Below, piece by piece: positions 21,342-35,600 of a stretch of 64,000 nucleotides of DNA (position 1 is its first letter; each line of letters begins with the position of its first letter). This DNA comes from Cheilinus undulatus (Eukaryota; Chordata; Actinopteri; Labriformes; Labridae): assembly GCF_018320785.1 (NCBI RefSeq), contig NC_054866.1, forward strand, positions 11,625,385 to 11,689,384, in the 5' to 3' direction. Both the position numbers and the translations under genes were made by a program. The notes beneath the pieces are model-generated. The model worked only from the letters and a program-made list of their open reading frames with translations, ran no database searches and was not told the DNA's origin.

Positions 21342-21577
21342 CGGCCCCACTTTTAAATAGCTATATATCAATTCTTGAGGCAGAAGTTGTATCCATATCC
21401 AGGGGAAGGGACTGAAAATGGCCTCTAATAAAAGGAAAAAGAGCAACTTTTTGTTTTCTCACTGTTAGGGTGGATACTGACACATGCTCCTTGCCTTTAT
21501 TTTCAACAGTAAGTGGCCTGAAGACTTTGCTTTGACACTGAACATTAGATGCACAAAGGTCCTTGGAGCTGAATTCC

Positions 21578-21583
21578 AATAAA
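21578..21583 (+). promoter_or_regulatory. MRPS22 poly(A) signal (proximal)
   Basis: AATAAA 237 bases after the stop codon. A second AATAAA lies at 21630-21635, followed by a GT-rich stretch, so two alternative 3' ends are likely. Confidence 0.6.
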
Positions 21584-21629
21584 ACTGTCAATGTCAAAGA
21601 TGTGTTATTTGGAATGATGTACATAACAA

Positions 21630-21635
21630 AATAAA
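21630..21635 (+). promoter_or_regulatory. MRPS22 poly(A) signal (distal)
   Basis: AATAAA followed by 'ctttgtactgtgtgaaatg' and 'ctgttgttag', a typical GT-rich downstream element. Confidence 0.6.
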
Positions 21636-21774
21636 GATCTTTGTACTGTGTGAAATGCTGTTGTTAGAGTAAAATATTAAGATTTGGATTGGATTGGTTG
21701 CATCCTATTTAAAGGAAAGGGACTATTTTGTGTCAAAAAGGTAACTTTGAATCTGAGCGGACAAAAATTGCATG

Positions 21775-22556
21775 TAGAGTACCCTAAGGCTCCATCCTGG
21801 GGCTTCTTCTGTTCAACATCTACACACATCCACTTGCTCAGATCATAAAGAACAACAAAATAGATTAAAATAAATGTGCAGATTACACACAGCTCCACAT
21901 TTCAATGTACCCTGGTGACTATGGCCCTCTACAAGCACTCGGTAAATGCACTGAACAAATGCATTTACTTAAAGCACTTTTTCTGACATTTTCGTCAGTT
22001 AAACAGAAAAAAACTGCGGTAGTTGGTTTTCAGCATGCAGCTGCAGTCACTACAATTAAAAACCACTGACCTGGCCAGACCTAAATTTTAAAAACCAAAT
22101 AAAATATTAAAATGTCAGCTTATTTTCACCTCAGGGGTATTTTTAGGCTTAAAAAATCTTGAAATCATGCCCTTGCATTTATCTAAAGTCGAGTTGACTA
22201 TTGTAATAGTATCTTAATAGATCTGACAAAACACTGCAGCTCAAGTCCTCACTAACATCATATTAGAACAGATCACTCCTGTTGTAAGGTCTTTCCACTG
22301 CTCCCTGTCTCTCAGAGAATAGACTAATACTCCTATCAACTTAAAAAGCACTGAAATCTTTAGACCCAAAATACATCAAGAGACCTTCTAATACAATATG
22401 AACTATCCAGACGGTGCAGGTCTACTCTTTCTTTCTAGTCAGAACCAAGTATGAAGTAGCAGTGTTCAGTTTCTATGCTCCGTATATCTGGAACAAACTT
22501 TAAGAAAACATCAGGTCTGCTGAAAGTCTGAGCTCTTAAATCAAAGTTGAAGACAT
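21775..22556 (+). mobile_element. L2/Maui-like LINE remnant (ORF2 fragments)
   Basis: Broken frames recall fish L2/Maui LINE ORF2: 'ggctccatcctggggcttcttctgttcaacatctac' reads as the SILG-LLFNIY motif of the reverse transcriptase, 'cagattacacacagctcc' sits where YADDTQL is expected, and later 'ccaagtatgaagtagcagtg' matches the RTKYG-A-F segment near the C-terminus. It has many stops and frameshifts and is long dead. Confidence 0.6.
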
Positions 22557-23039
22557 CTGTGTAGGTTCTCATTCATCCAGGTCATGGTTGTCCAATTCTT
22601 CATCGAAATGGCAACTGGACTTGCTTGAGGTTCTTGAAGACATTTAACCTAGTCTCCAAAAGGCTTTCTCAGTTCTGTTGTGACTGAGGCCACAGTTTAG
22701 TTTACAGCCTCTGTTGACCATCTACATGTTATTGAATTGTAAAGTCAGCTGAGAGTAATTCACAGCTGAACAACTGTATTAAGGCAGATATCTGCCACTC
22801 TTTGACAAGGCCGACTGTTAACTCTGAGATTCTATTATAAATTTAGTTTTGGGATAGTTATCTGCTGTCATTCGTGAGGCTGAGTGTTAACATTAATGCA
22901 AGATTAGGCTTTTTAGCATGGGAAGAAAAATCTGCGAAAAAACATTTCAAGAGAATAATTAAATCTCACTTGAGTCCTGAACTATTGTATTGATATGGGT
23001 TCAGGTAGCAGAAAGGAGAAGAGGAATTCACCACGGACT

Positions 23040-23207
23040 TTTATCTTTTACATTTTTAACTGGCTGATTTAATCATTTTAAATTTTTTTTTTTTTAAATG
23101 TTTCTGTTGTGTTTCCCCTTTGTCATTGTTTTTGATGTCTTTGTGAAGCATTTTGTATTGCCTTGTTGCTTAAATGTGCTACACAAATAAACTTCCCTTT
23201 CCTAAAA
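23040..23207 (+). mobile_element. LINE 3' tail
   Basis: 'gatgtctttgtgaagcattttgtattgccttgttgct...gctacacaaataaact' is the typical 3' end of fish LINEs ('gtgctatacaaataaa'). It is probably the end of the element at 21775-22556, separated from it by about 480 bases of other sequence (a later insertion or rearrangement). Confidence 0.55.
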
Positions 23208-26200
23208 CAATGAGATTAAAGCAGTGAAAATACGTGAGAAATTATGGATAAAAGTTTTTTTAATTCACCTTTTGAAGTTCAGATACACAGTACCAACCAG
23301 TCCTTGAAAAAAGAAATAAAGTCTTTCAATAATGCACTTGTAACAGAGATTGTGAAGTTTTTAATCTGTTTTCTCATATTGTGAAAAACCAAAAGCATCT
23401 GTTGAAACCAGCTGAAAGAGAAATGCAACTACTTTCTATTAAAGCATCCAAAAGTGACATGTTATAAAAGACACTAAATGTAACTACAGACTTTTTGAAA
23501 CCTTTAGCTTCTTTAGCATTTTGCTGTCTTACAAAAGTCATCATTCAGAAGACAGGCAGCCTTTTCTTAGATTTAAAAACATACTGCTCTAATCAAGCTG
23601 GAATGTTAAGAGAAACAGAATGGTTTAATTCCTCTTATATAAAGATACTGGATAACACCCTGATCAACAGTGGTGCTACATGTGAGGTAAAAGTAAGAAA
23701 GGAGGTACTAAGATGAAATCTAATTTTTAGCTGGTGAAGTTCATCACAACAAGGCACATCTCACAAAACGCGAAAGCTTTCTTTGACCGCCACTCCATGA
23801 TTGGTGTATAAATGTTAAAGGGGTAGTACCACGAAGCAAGTTCAACACACCCAGGCTTTCACAAAGCTGGTTATAAACTTTCTGTTAACTCAAGGTTTAG
23901 TGATGTGTCAATCGCAAACGGTTTAACAAGTTCTAAGCTGGCTCTTTCATGTTCATGATGAGAGGTGGTTCCCTATTTTTTTACTACAAGAATAAAGACA
24001 ATTTTTTATCCACTTCGCTCTACCACAGAAACAACATGCACTCAGGATTCTGCTTGATGGTATAACATAACAGGTGTCATATTCCCCCGCCAGAGAGCAG
24101 CTTTAATTCAAGAGGTTTTACAGAGATGCAAAATTCTTGGAAAATTAATGTGACATCTTACTACTATAGCCGGCGGCGTGTCTGTGTGTCTGTCTCGAAT
24201 TGCAAGCCACACCTTTGCTCTAATAGTCCTTGAAACCTCTCAGAAGACCTCTTGGGTGTACAGGTTCATATCTGGTGCCAAAAAAAAAAATCATAACTAT
24301 CTACAGATTTTCTTAAAATCCTAAATTTTTGCACCTTTTGCTTCAGTTTGCCCCAGTCCCCCATTATGTGCCATTACTTCACTTCCCCTGTATCATTCCA
24401 CCAGAATGCTGAAGAGGGGACAGCCTTTGCTCCCAAACACACACACCAAAAGACGGAAACTACACTGAGATTCATGAGTCTTGTTTTTCTTCATAACAGA
24501 CAGAAAGTGACAGAGCTAGAAAACAACCGGACTGTGTTGAAACAAGCCCACAAGGAAACGTATTTTGCTCCCCTGGATGTGATGATACTCCTGCTCCATG
24601 ATTCCTGATTAAAGTAAGCTCTCTTTAAAGCACTTCTCCATGCTCATATTAACCAAAATTATATAGGAGACATGTCAAAAATTGGTGTTAGAAATCACAG
24701 TTTCTTTGCTGTTATTTATTGGTTGTAGCTGGCGGTGCTGCGTCAACATGCTTCAATGTGTCTGTCTCCATGCAGCCAAACGGTGTGAGGCTTTGTTAAA
24801 GCTCCACAATAAAGTGCATGCGCTAAAACTTTCTAAGTAAGTTGAACGGCACAGCTTTAATGCTCTGTTGCTGCAGGCTAATCATCGCAAAAAGCATTGG
24901 CACGCGGAGATGCTGAGCTCATATGCAGCTGTTTGGGGTAAAAACACCCCCTTCCCTTCAAATTGGCCTTACTGCATTAAGCATCTAGGGTGGTAACAGC
25001 ATGACGTTAATAGAGTCAAGATTAGACCACTGTCTGTGAGAGCTGATGGAAATGCGCTGTAGTTTTTTTTTTACACATAAACTTTCCAGAGATCAGGAAA
25101 TTTTTCAGAATTCAGAGTGGAACTTTTGTCAAGATGGTACTTTAGTGAACAGATTAATATTACCATTCCTTTAATTGAATGCACTGTCTGTTATTCTGAA
25201 TATTAACATAGATTGTCAGAATCCGTGCAGAATTGGACACACCTGCCTCGGGTAAGACTGGACGGCACGCGCTGCAGGAGTGGGTGGTAATGGTCAGAAA
25301 TCCAGCTGGAGCAGGTGCGAGTGGGATTAAGAGAAGGGTCCCGCACAGGGCTCTAGTTTTCATGAATTAAACAAAAATAAGCACAGTCTGAGTAAAATAC
25401 ATTCACACATATCCATCAGAACATTTCTTAATTTGGCTGATTTGGCTGAGCCAAAATTCCACATGAAGACCACTTTTGGAGCCAAAAAAGCTATCTCTTA
25501 TTACTGAGCTGAATCAAATGATCCAGACCATCTAAAAGAGCTGAATCCCATCATTATCAGGCTTTATTCACCAGACTGTGGGCATGCTCAGACAAGACTG
25601 GGTATTCACAGCGGTGCGTCACACTTCTACCACAATAAGCTGGCTGTAAGACTGTCAGAATGAAATGAGGAATACAAAAGCATTATTGCCTTACAAAAGA
25701 CGCTGCTGGTCTTAAGAAGAGACACTGCAGGAAAGTATTTTGCTAATTTGTATTTTAATTTGTGATTTTGCCATCAATTCAATTGCTTGTGATTCTATTT
25801 CATTTTTAATGTGACAACTGTGGAACTTTAATTAAGTTGAAAAGCTTTTGCCTTTATCACATTATGACCAAGATTGAAATGCTAGTTTCTTCATTTTATT
25901 GTTTATATTTGGGATTTATTTATTTATTTTAGGATGCTGTGCCCTTGTCTACTATGTAAAACCTGCTGATATTATAAGTGTAGATGCAAACAGGTAAAAA
26001 CAAGAGGGGTGTCTCTGTGATGTGATGCACACAGTCTGATTGCAGGCCTAACTGCACAGCTTCATTTTGTAACAGTACAAATATAACTTTGCATTTCCAA
26101 AAGTTTGCATTAACATTTTTAAAATGAAGATCAATAATGCCAGCTGAGAATACTCCAGGCTTCCAATGATTTAAGGACAAAACTCTGAAAACAATCTGGT

Positions 26201-26633
26201 CCAGACCAGGGTCAGTTTCACCATGGTGATTTAAAAGAAAGCCAGCTTCATGATACAGAAAAGTCAATCTTGATGCTTACCCTCTAATCTTGCTTCGTGG
26301 TATGCACCCTCATCTGAAGTCTAAGTCCAATACAACAGTGTAATAATTCCATAACACAAACATTAACAAATCTATATTTTAATCCTTATTCTCCCTTTAA
26401 AATTACTTTTCTCCTTTCATTTCTCAGTTATTTTTGCTGCAGAAGGGCCCTGCTTATAATCTCCCCGTTAATTAAATTAACTCAGTCTGCAATTATCAGA
26501 GTTGAGGTCTATATTTTGTAAAATTTGGTCCTACAGTACCATAAATTACGCCATTTTTGTCTCTCTGTTAACACCTTTTTAAACAAGACTTTGGCTTTTA
26601 AAAAGAGCAACAACTTGCAAAATATTTTTCTTC
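23208..26633. other. Intergenic region between the convergent MRPS22 and COPB2
   Basis: 3.4 kb without a recognised gene. Short frames (23495-23716, 24348-24608, 25929-26267) show no motifs. The COPB2 3' UTR must lie at the right end; the nearest run of AATAAA on the minus strand is at about 25914-25930 (aataaataaataaat), roughly 710 bases past the stop, and could be the poly(A) signal. Confidence 0.45.
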
Positions 26634-29600
26634 CTAGTCAGACAAGAAATCATCATCCAGGTTGACATCTGAGGTGTCGATGTCTTCCAGGTCAAAATTG
26701 TCCAAATCCAGATCATCTAGGGCCTGCAGGTACAAGAAACAAAGTGTTACTTTAAAGGGAACAATTACTTCAAGAAAAACCTTATTCCATAATAAAGCAA
26801 ATATTGGTTTATTTCTTCTACAAGATAAGAAAAGGATATTAACCTCATCCACCATGTCATCCCCGAGGTCTTCTGCGGGTTCCACCTCAACCTCCTTCTT
26901 CTCTACTATGGTCCCCTCTGCAGGAGCTGATACTGGGATTAAAACCTCTGCCTCAGCCAGTAGAGGAACTACAGGCTCTAGTTTTGGGATTTGTTCCTCC
27001 TGTTTTGGTTCTTGAGACTGGACTGGCATCATTACCGGCATAGCATCTTGGAGAGGGTCTTGCAGTGGATCAAGAGCCAAATCTGGAAAGGTTTGGGCTT
27101 GGATAGGTGGATCCAGTTGTGGACTGTCTGTGTTTTCAAAGCTTATGAGCTCCTCCACTGCTATGGTTGATGCTCCTGTTTCCTCTGCAACAGGGGTCTC
27201 CTCTGCTGCTGTACCTATGAGGGTTGGTGCTTCATTACTAGGCATTGTCATGTTTTCAAAAGCTTCCAGTACAGCTTTATCATCTATGAGACTATTACTA
27301 ACCGTGACGTCCACTACTGAGGTGTCTGCTGCTACTAGATCACTTTGTGTTTCTTCCATTGCCATGGCAGTGTCTGCTGTTTCTGCAGATGTTTCAGAAA
27401 CAAGGGTCACAGCTGTTGCAGTAACTTCCAGAAGATTTGTCTCTGCTGATGACTGGACATCCACAAGACTGGCTGGTACCATCTCTGGCTCTTTAGGGAG
27501 AATCTTAGATGTAGTTTCTGACATTTCTTCATCAACTGAGACTAATTCCTCCTCTAATGGAGTGATGCTTTCCTCCAGAAAAGAAACAGATTCTGCTTGT
27601 TTTGGTTCATCGTGCTCTTCTTGCACAGCTGCAGGTAGGGGGGATGCTGCTTTTGCTACTGGCATGGATTCTTCCTCTTCTGCTTGTAAAATTGGATCAG
27701 TAATCTCCTGTTTTAACAGGATAGATTCCTCAGCTGCAGCTGTTTCTTCAGGTAGCTCCCCTGTCTCTGCTTTTGCTTCTTCAGATGCAGCCTCTACCTC
27801 CACTGCTGCTTCTTTAAGAGCCTCCACTGTCACCTCTACTGTTTCTATGGGTTCAGCCTCTGTCACTGCTTCTGTTTCCACAGATGCAGCCTCTGTTTCT
27901 ACTGCTGTTTCCACAGGTGCAGCCTCTGTTTCTACTGCTGTTTCTGCAGGTGCAGCCTCTGTTTCTACTGCTGTTTTTGCAGGTGCAGCCTCTGTTTCTA
28001 CTGCTGTTTCTGCAGGTGCAGCCTCTGTCACAGCTGCTGTTTTTACTGGTACCTCCTCAGTGTCCATTGCTGTTTCTGCAGGCACAGCCTTCGTCACGGT
28101 TGCCACCATGACACTTTCAATGATACTCATCACAGCTTCCTGTTTCCAGAAAAAATAAGTATTGCAATTCTGTTTTAGTCAAAGTTGGCATTTCTCAAGT
28201 CTAGCATACTCACTTGCTCTCATAAGGACTAAGCTAGTAAACAGCGGAAATTTTGGAGAATTTCCTACAGTAAAAATACCAATTTGTAATCATCAAAATA
28301 CCCTATAACAAGGGGTCTTAACTGGTAGGTTAGGATTTAAAAGTGGATTGGTTGCATAGCTGTTTCCAGCACCTCCAAACTTGGGGTCTGGAAAAAATAA
28401 ATACCATATACAGAACAATAGGCAGACATACTGTAAATCTAGCACAATTAAAGTTTGGTTGTTTTCTCAAGAGCTTATTTCTCATTATCTTGGGAAAAAA
28501 GCTGTTTTTTTCATCATAATCAGTTAATTCTAGAAAACAACATGCATGCATGTCCTCTCAAGGCATCTGTAATATTGTGCTTTATAAATATGTTTTGCTT
28601 TATTCATATATCTTTCTTCAATAATGTTTTGTTCACTCAAATATCCAAAGTACAACTTTTTTTTATACATAGAAAAATTTAGTGGTTGGAAGTATTGGTC
28701 AAGATTTCTCATTAATCAGGTGGTAACTGGTCTCAGGATAGACCAGCTGAGAACCATGGCTCTAAAACACAACAAAAATCCATCTTTAAACCTAACCAAG
28801 TAGCTGAATTACAGTAGAATTCACTAAAATCAAAAAGAAAAAACCTACAAGATAGTTAGCAAAATGTTAAGCATTTCAAGTTTCTGGTACACAATACCAT
28901 ATCAATTTTGTCACTCTACTTTCTGAACTCTTCTGTTCCTACTAAAACATATTTGTGCCCCCGTTTTGGGTTTTGAAAGGTTAAAAAGGGAGACACCTCA
29001 GACCCCAACTCATCATTGGGGTGAATATGAATGTAAAATGTATTTTATTGGATCAGACATACTAAGCGAAACAAATGGAAATACTTGAGTAATTAAGAAT
29101 ACATAAATATTGTACTAAAGTTAAGTACCTGCAAATGTGTATCCATTAAAACCCCAAGATCACTCATTTAAGCTGTAAAATTATGCATATGGGTAATTCC
29201 TACCACTGTTGATCAGTTAGGGTCCAAATCTTGATATTTACATAATGTGTTATAACACAATGCCACCTGCCCTCTACAGGTTGAAACTGGGCTACTGCAA
29301 TTTAATTTTTCTATTGGCTGATCTGATGGCAGGTGGCATTTGTGGTGTCAGCTTTCACAAAAGAGCTCAACAGTGACCCCCACTTTTTCCATTACTGTTT
29401 ATTTTATTAGCAGCTGCAGATTTTTTAAATTTGCATGTAACAACGGGTTCCACCAAACAGAGATATCACTGAGAATATACCATTTATGTCTAACACCTAG
29501 GTGAATATTTATCTGTTTAATGCTAGGTAGCTGATAATAACACCTATCTTAAGAAATTCTGGTTAATCATCACATTAGCAAAAGCAGCATAGACTGCTAA

Positions 29601-32600
29601 TGTTGTGGCTGATGATGACAGCACTAAAGTAAATAATCCTAATCCTATCCAAAGTTACGGAGGAAGGGAAAAAAAATTAAATGATATCCAGAAATACTTA
29701 AAAAATTATGTCATCCTTTTTCCCCTTTGAACAAACTGGTTTCAACCTTTGGTCCAGTCCAACAGCTTTAATTCTGCTGATTTGAAACAACAATATTTCT
29801 ATAATAATGTTCAGCTGGATCTAAAGGAGCATAATCTTTCTTTAACAATATACACTGGGTTAATCCTCACCTCTGGGTCAGTGATCTCCTCTTTTGGCAG
29901 AAATCCTGCAGATTCCTCCAGAACATTACGGTCCTCATTTGGCTGGACAGTAGAGACAGGCCATAGCAATCAAAAACTAGCACTTTTATTGTGTAAAATA
30001 TGCACAAATAAAGCCAGGTCTATGTGTAATTAAGAGATAACAGACTTAAATTAATGAAAGTTTTAAAGTATAGTTCCTCTGACTTTAACTGACCATGATG
30101 AGGGGATATTCTGCAGCAGGTCTGACCCTGACATGAGTCTCCTTCAGGTACTGCTCAGCCAGCAGGGCTTGCTGGAGGCCAGGGAACAGGTTGCTGTACT
30201 GGGTGGGGTCAGCCAGAGCATCTGCCGCCTTCTGGTTGACCTTGGACAGACTCTCCTTCCACAGTTTCACCACCCTGGAGAAGGGGGTTGAGTAAACAGC
30301 TTACCAATTAAGCATAGGATAAATAAAACACAAATATGTTGATGACTACAGCTTACAGTTCTTGAAAATCAAAAAATCCACTATCCTAAATTACACAAGA
30401 CCAACCTAACGATTTATAATACAGAAATGACCTGTTCTTAAAGGTATGTTCACTTATGCTGACAGTACAATTTGGGGATCCTTTTACATGAATTAGTGCA
30501 TCAGTGCATACATGGTTATGGAAAACTAATGTCCTAATTTTTCTGACATGCACCTGTGTGCATGATTTTAATATGAAAACTATATCAGTAGGTCTTTAAT
30601 TTTTTTTTTTGCCCTGGGTATAAAAAGGTATTTTATGAAAAAAACAAACAAACAAATAAACAAACAAAAAAAGAACAACAGGGTTATGCAGGGGTTATGC
30701 GGGACATGTATGGTTATATGATTAATGCATGTACACAGAGCCAGGGAACTGGATTACAACACTCAGTAAATGTGGACTCCACAGAAACAGACTCACCTTG
30801 CCACATGGCTGGGCAGATACGTCCTTGCCAGAAATGCAGCTTCTGGCAACCGATCTGTTTTGATGAGAAGGTCCAGACATTTTTCCAATCTGTGCAAATA
30901 CAAAAATAGTGACTACTAAAAACATGAAATGAAAGCTTAATTGGAATTAAGGCTGCAAAAACACCCCCTTCCCCAGCCCCCTCCTCCACCTCAGCTCACC
31001 GTCCCTGCATGAAGTAGGTGAGAAAGGCCACGTTGGTCTTCCCGTCCCTCTCCGCTCCCTCTGCCAGTTTCCCGACCATGTTGGCATTGCCTGAGGCGGT
31101 GGCCAGCAACAATAATCCCCCATAATCCTGAGCCTGGTGCAGACACTCCTGGGCCAGACTAAACTGGCACTTTGTCGTAGCCAGCTCTGCCAACTGCTTC
31201 CATTTCTGCTCAGACTGGAGCCCCCACAAGTCACGAGCCAGAGAGACAGGAGAGAGGATTATCACAGGTGGGGAAGCATGACCCTCAACAATGCATTGTT
31301 AAGCAGTAAGGGAAGCTAGAGTTTGATTCAACCTGTTTGACTTTCAGCATAAAAGCAGCTGATTCTTTAAATGTAACAGTGTATCTAGAAAATAATTAAC
31401 TTTATAATATAAATATTATAAACTTAAAATGTTAAACTTTGGAAAAGTCCTTTAAGGCTGCATCCAGCTTTTGTTGCCCCATGTGTTACAGGTTTTTTTT
31501 CATCTGTGAATCATTTTTGAAGAAGGGTTAGAAAATGTTTGACTTTTGTAGTCAGCACCGTACCTCTATCTTAATTTGGAATTAAAAATGTCAAACACAA
31601 GCAGTTGCTGCCAATGTTCTCTATGTCTATGACTCTATGTATACTCAGCACAGCTGCAGCAGCCACTTTTTGCAGCCTCTGATGCTCTTATTAGTCATGG
31701 TTTGTGGCTGCTAAGCACTTCAGTCTATTCTGGCTTGAAGTTTACCTCATCACTTGTCTTATGCACAAACAGAAATCTGCATAATATACTGCAAAAAAGT
31801 TTCCCAAAGGGATATGTGATTTTATCAACACGTATTAGCTGATACAAGCAAAAAAAGGCAATAATCAGTACTGGCAGGTATGAAATATTTACAGCCAACT
31901 TAATGGCAGAATGTATATGTGCCATTCAAAGCAGAATCAATGAACCTACCCAAGGTGATTTTTTCACTATTATGCTCAATCCTTAATCTTTAAAGTGTGT
32001 TCTATGGACTGTTTTAACTCTGACCTTCAGATATTTTGGATTTTTACACCTGAGAAGAATTTGATCTTTGTTGTATTTATGCTTTTATGTGGCTGGTCAA
32101 TCCAACACAGTAACATCATGGTTAACATGGTTAAGAGTTCTGGCTTCACTGTGGGCAGGTGCCAAGTCCTGCTTGAAAAGGAAATCAATGTTCCCATGAA
32201 GCTTCTCAGCAGATGGAAGCATGAAGTACTCTAAAATCTCCTGGTAGACGGCTGAAAGCATTGACTCTGGACTTGATAAAACACAGAGAACCAACACCAG
32301 CAGATGGCTTGGCACCTAAAATAAACACTGGCTGTGGAAATTTCTACACTGGACTTGAGGCAACTTGAATTCTGTGCCTCTCCACTTTTCCTCCAGACCA
32401 GTCCAAGAGAAGTCCAAAGTCAATGCAGCTGTCTACTTTGAGAGAGGAATTTAATGTTTGTTTAAATTCAAGCACTTTCTCATGAGTTTCAGGGAACTAC
32501 CATGCAAATTTTAGATAGATAACTACTTTTATTAACAGGTAATTTCCAATGCGGGAGAGACATAGTGTTCTGTACAAATAAAAAAGTGTGCATACAGAGC

Positions 32601-35600
32601 TTAACAGCAAGGTTCTGGAGTAAAATTTGCATTCATTTTCTTCACGTCTTAATGATTAGCCATATTGTCAGAAGTACTCAAGTTAGACCTACCACATGCT
32701 ACCTCAGTGTGAAACAATGGTATGTGCTCTTGTAGAACAGTGGTTCTCAGCTGGTTAGGCATCAGGACCCACCACCATCACCTTATATCGTGACACAATT
32801 TTCAAAAATTTCCAAACACTGAAATCTATTGAATAAAACTGTTGCAGTTTAGGCCCCATATGGAACACAGAAAAACCTGCAGGCATATGTCTTATTTTAC
32901 TCCCATTTTTCCAAGACAGCATAGAAATTTGGTAATTTCTTGAGAACTGTCGTCCTTCTCTTGGGAAAACTTGCCCTCTTATGCAAAGAAAAGGAGATAA
33001 AAAAGTAGAATCCTTAAGACAAACTCTGAAATTTACTTGTCATCATAGTGTAACATAAAATGTCCACTTAGGGCTTCTATACAAATACTCTTTGCCAGAC
33101 TTTTTTTCCTGGCACACATTTACGACCTACTCGACAGACCTTCACGACTCACTTTTGGGTCCAGACCCACCAGTCGAGAACCACTGTTGTAGAGAACAAA
33201 AGTTCTAGAAAGTTCCTTAAATGTCAACCTCTTTTTTTTTTTTTTTTTTAAAGAAAAACACAGTTTATTTGCAACAGCAATCATTGAAAAAAAAAAAAAA
33301 AGTTATGAACAACTATAGGCTCATTTCTAAACTGCTGTCCCCTGCACAAATATCTGAGTCTTTAGTAAATGAGCAACTTTGATAATTTCTTTATGAATAT
33401 TCTGTTTGAAGTTCTCAACAGTCTGGTTTTAGAAAGAAACACAGCACTGCCACTGTTGCCACTCTTGTTTTTAAATTACATTTTATCAGCCTTGGATAAC
33501 ACGAAACACTGTACAGTTCTTTTTATTGACCTTTCCAAAGCTTTTGACACAGTTAACCATGTGACGCTTTCAAGCAAGCTTAATACTATTGGGTTTGATA
33601 AAAATACATATAGGTGGTTCACGCGTTATCTCTCACACAGACGGCAGTGTGTGGCACTGGGAAATGGAAAATCAGAATTTATTAATCTTACAAATGGTGT
33701 TCCAAGAGGTTCTGTCCTTGGTCCAATGCTTTTTACTCTCTATATAAATGATGTGTCAGCAGGTTCTAAATGTAAAATTCATCTTTATGCAGATGACACA
33801 ATGTTGTACTACACTGCTAATAGTGTGCAGTCTGCTGTGTGTTGTCTTCAGAACTGCTTTTCTGATTTGGAAGTTGTTCTTAGCAAACGCAGGTTTGTTC
33901 TGAATGCAGAGAAAACAAAATCAATGGTCTTTGCCAGAGCTACAAACATTGATTTTAAGAGTATCATTATTACAACTGAAGGTGTAAATATGTACTGTAT
34001 AGAAAAAATTACAGCATATAAATATCTTGGCATATGGACTGACAAGAAGATTACATGTATAAATTATGTGTCTAATTTGGTAATCACACTTAGACAAAAA
34101 TGGTCTTTTTCTTTAGAAATAAATACTGTTTTCCTCTGCACTGTAAAAAAAACTATATGAGACGTGACCTGCATACTTGTTTTTTTATTTACAAATTTCT
34201 CATTGGCATGCTCCTTCTTATTTTTCCTCCATGCTTGTCCAGTCCTTTGGAGCTCATAACACCTGTTCTAGTGACTTGCTTACACTCCAGGTTCCTCAAG
34301 TTCATCCTGGGCTCGGTAGATCTGCTTTTACCTTCTTTGCACTGTCTGCTTTAAACTCACTACAGAGTACTTAAAATCAAAGAACTTGTTTCTTTGGGGC
34401 ATTTCAGATCCATAATTGTTAACTACTTATCCTCTGATTACACCTGCTGTAATTGACTCTGATGTTCCATGCCTGATTGATTAATGTCTTTTTTAAATTC
34501 TTTACTGTGCTTTTATATTTCAAAACATGTTTTGATATATATTTTGTTCATCGTGCATTTTATTCTATTTGCTCAACATCAGTGTACGAGGGCTCGCCCT
34601 CAATCATTTTCAAGTCCAGATAAAGATTATTTAATCTCAGTCAAAAAATACTACATTACCCATAATCCTAAAGTGTCAAATCTACTTCTGTTATTGGTGG
34701 GGTCTCTAATACCCATGAAAATGTCTACCACACCCACAAACGACGATACATGCTGTCATAGTACAACTAACTACGATATATTACAATATCGTTTATAATG
34801 TAAACACAACAATAAAGATGAATGTAGAAAAACTATCATCAACAACAAATAAACTGAAAAGCAATGGATTGTCCTCATAATGGAAAATGCACACATTCTT
34901 GTACCTTTGCCTTTGTCTTCATTTTGTAATAAGGATTTTGCAAAATGCCTATGGAGGATTTTCACTTCCAGAATTTTAGCTGCCGAAAAAGTGGGTGGGC
35001 ACTGTTTAGCTCTATGGGTATTAGCACTAACATCATATTGGTATTGGTTTTCGAAACACCTGCACACTGAATGTTGACAAAATTCATTTTTATGTGTCTG
35101 TGCTGAATCAAGAGCCTGGAGTGGTTCCCAGCCTTCCTAGCTGGATGCCATGAGACTGGCATTTTTGTAACCTGTCTCATAACTAGGCTGAGCTGACTGA
35201 TTAAATCAAGTACAGATGCAGATGGTCAGCTTCAGTTGTAATTTCCCTGGTAGTCCTATGTTTTTTCCTTCCACTATCGCTATCATCAAACTTTTAGTTA
35301 GTTCAAATCTTTGATCTATGACCAAGTATCTACAAAACTAATATTAACAACCTTAGCAGCTCTGTGTTTAGTGCCTATCAGTGTTTTAACATTCTGAGGA
35401 CTCTGAGGAAACTGTAAAGCACGGTGACTAAGAAAACGCAAATAAAGTTAGTGTGCAGTTAGTATTTGAAACATGGCTTTTGAGTTTTTGCATGCGTTTG
35501 TGTTTGTGTTCACTAACCTCTGCCTCCAAGGCCAGCTGGTAAGCTATCTTGACCTCCCCCAGCTGCAGAGCCAGCTCAAACTTGTGCTCCAGGTCTGTGG

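Noticed and set aside
27130-28158. 342-codon plus-strand Ser/Ala/Thr/Val-rich frame
   Set aside because: Antisense shadow of COPB2 exon 21. The minus-strand reading has correct splice sites and phase and joins conserved COPB2 exons; the plus-strand one has no promoter or neighbours.
33369-34160. 263-codon reverse-transcriptase frame considered as a host gene or a retrovirus
   Set aside because: Motif order and the YADD context are those of non-LTR LINEs. There are no LTRs, gag, protease or integrase, and the flanking frames continue LINE ORF2 with frameshifts.
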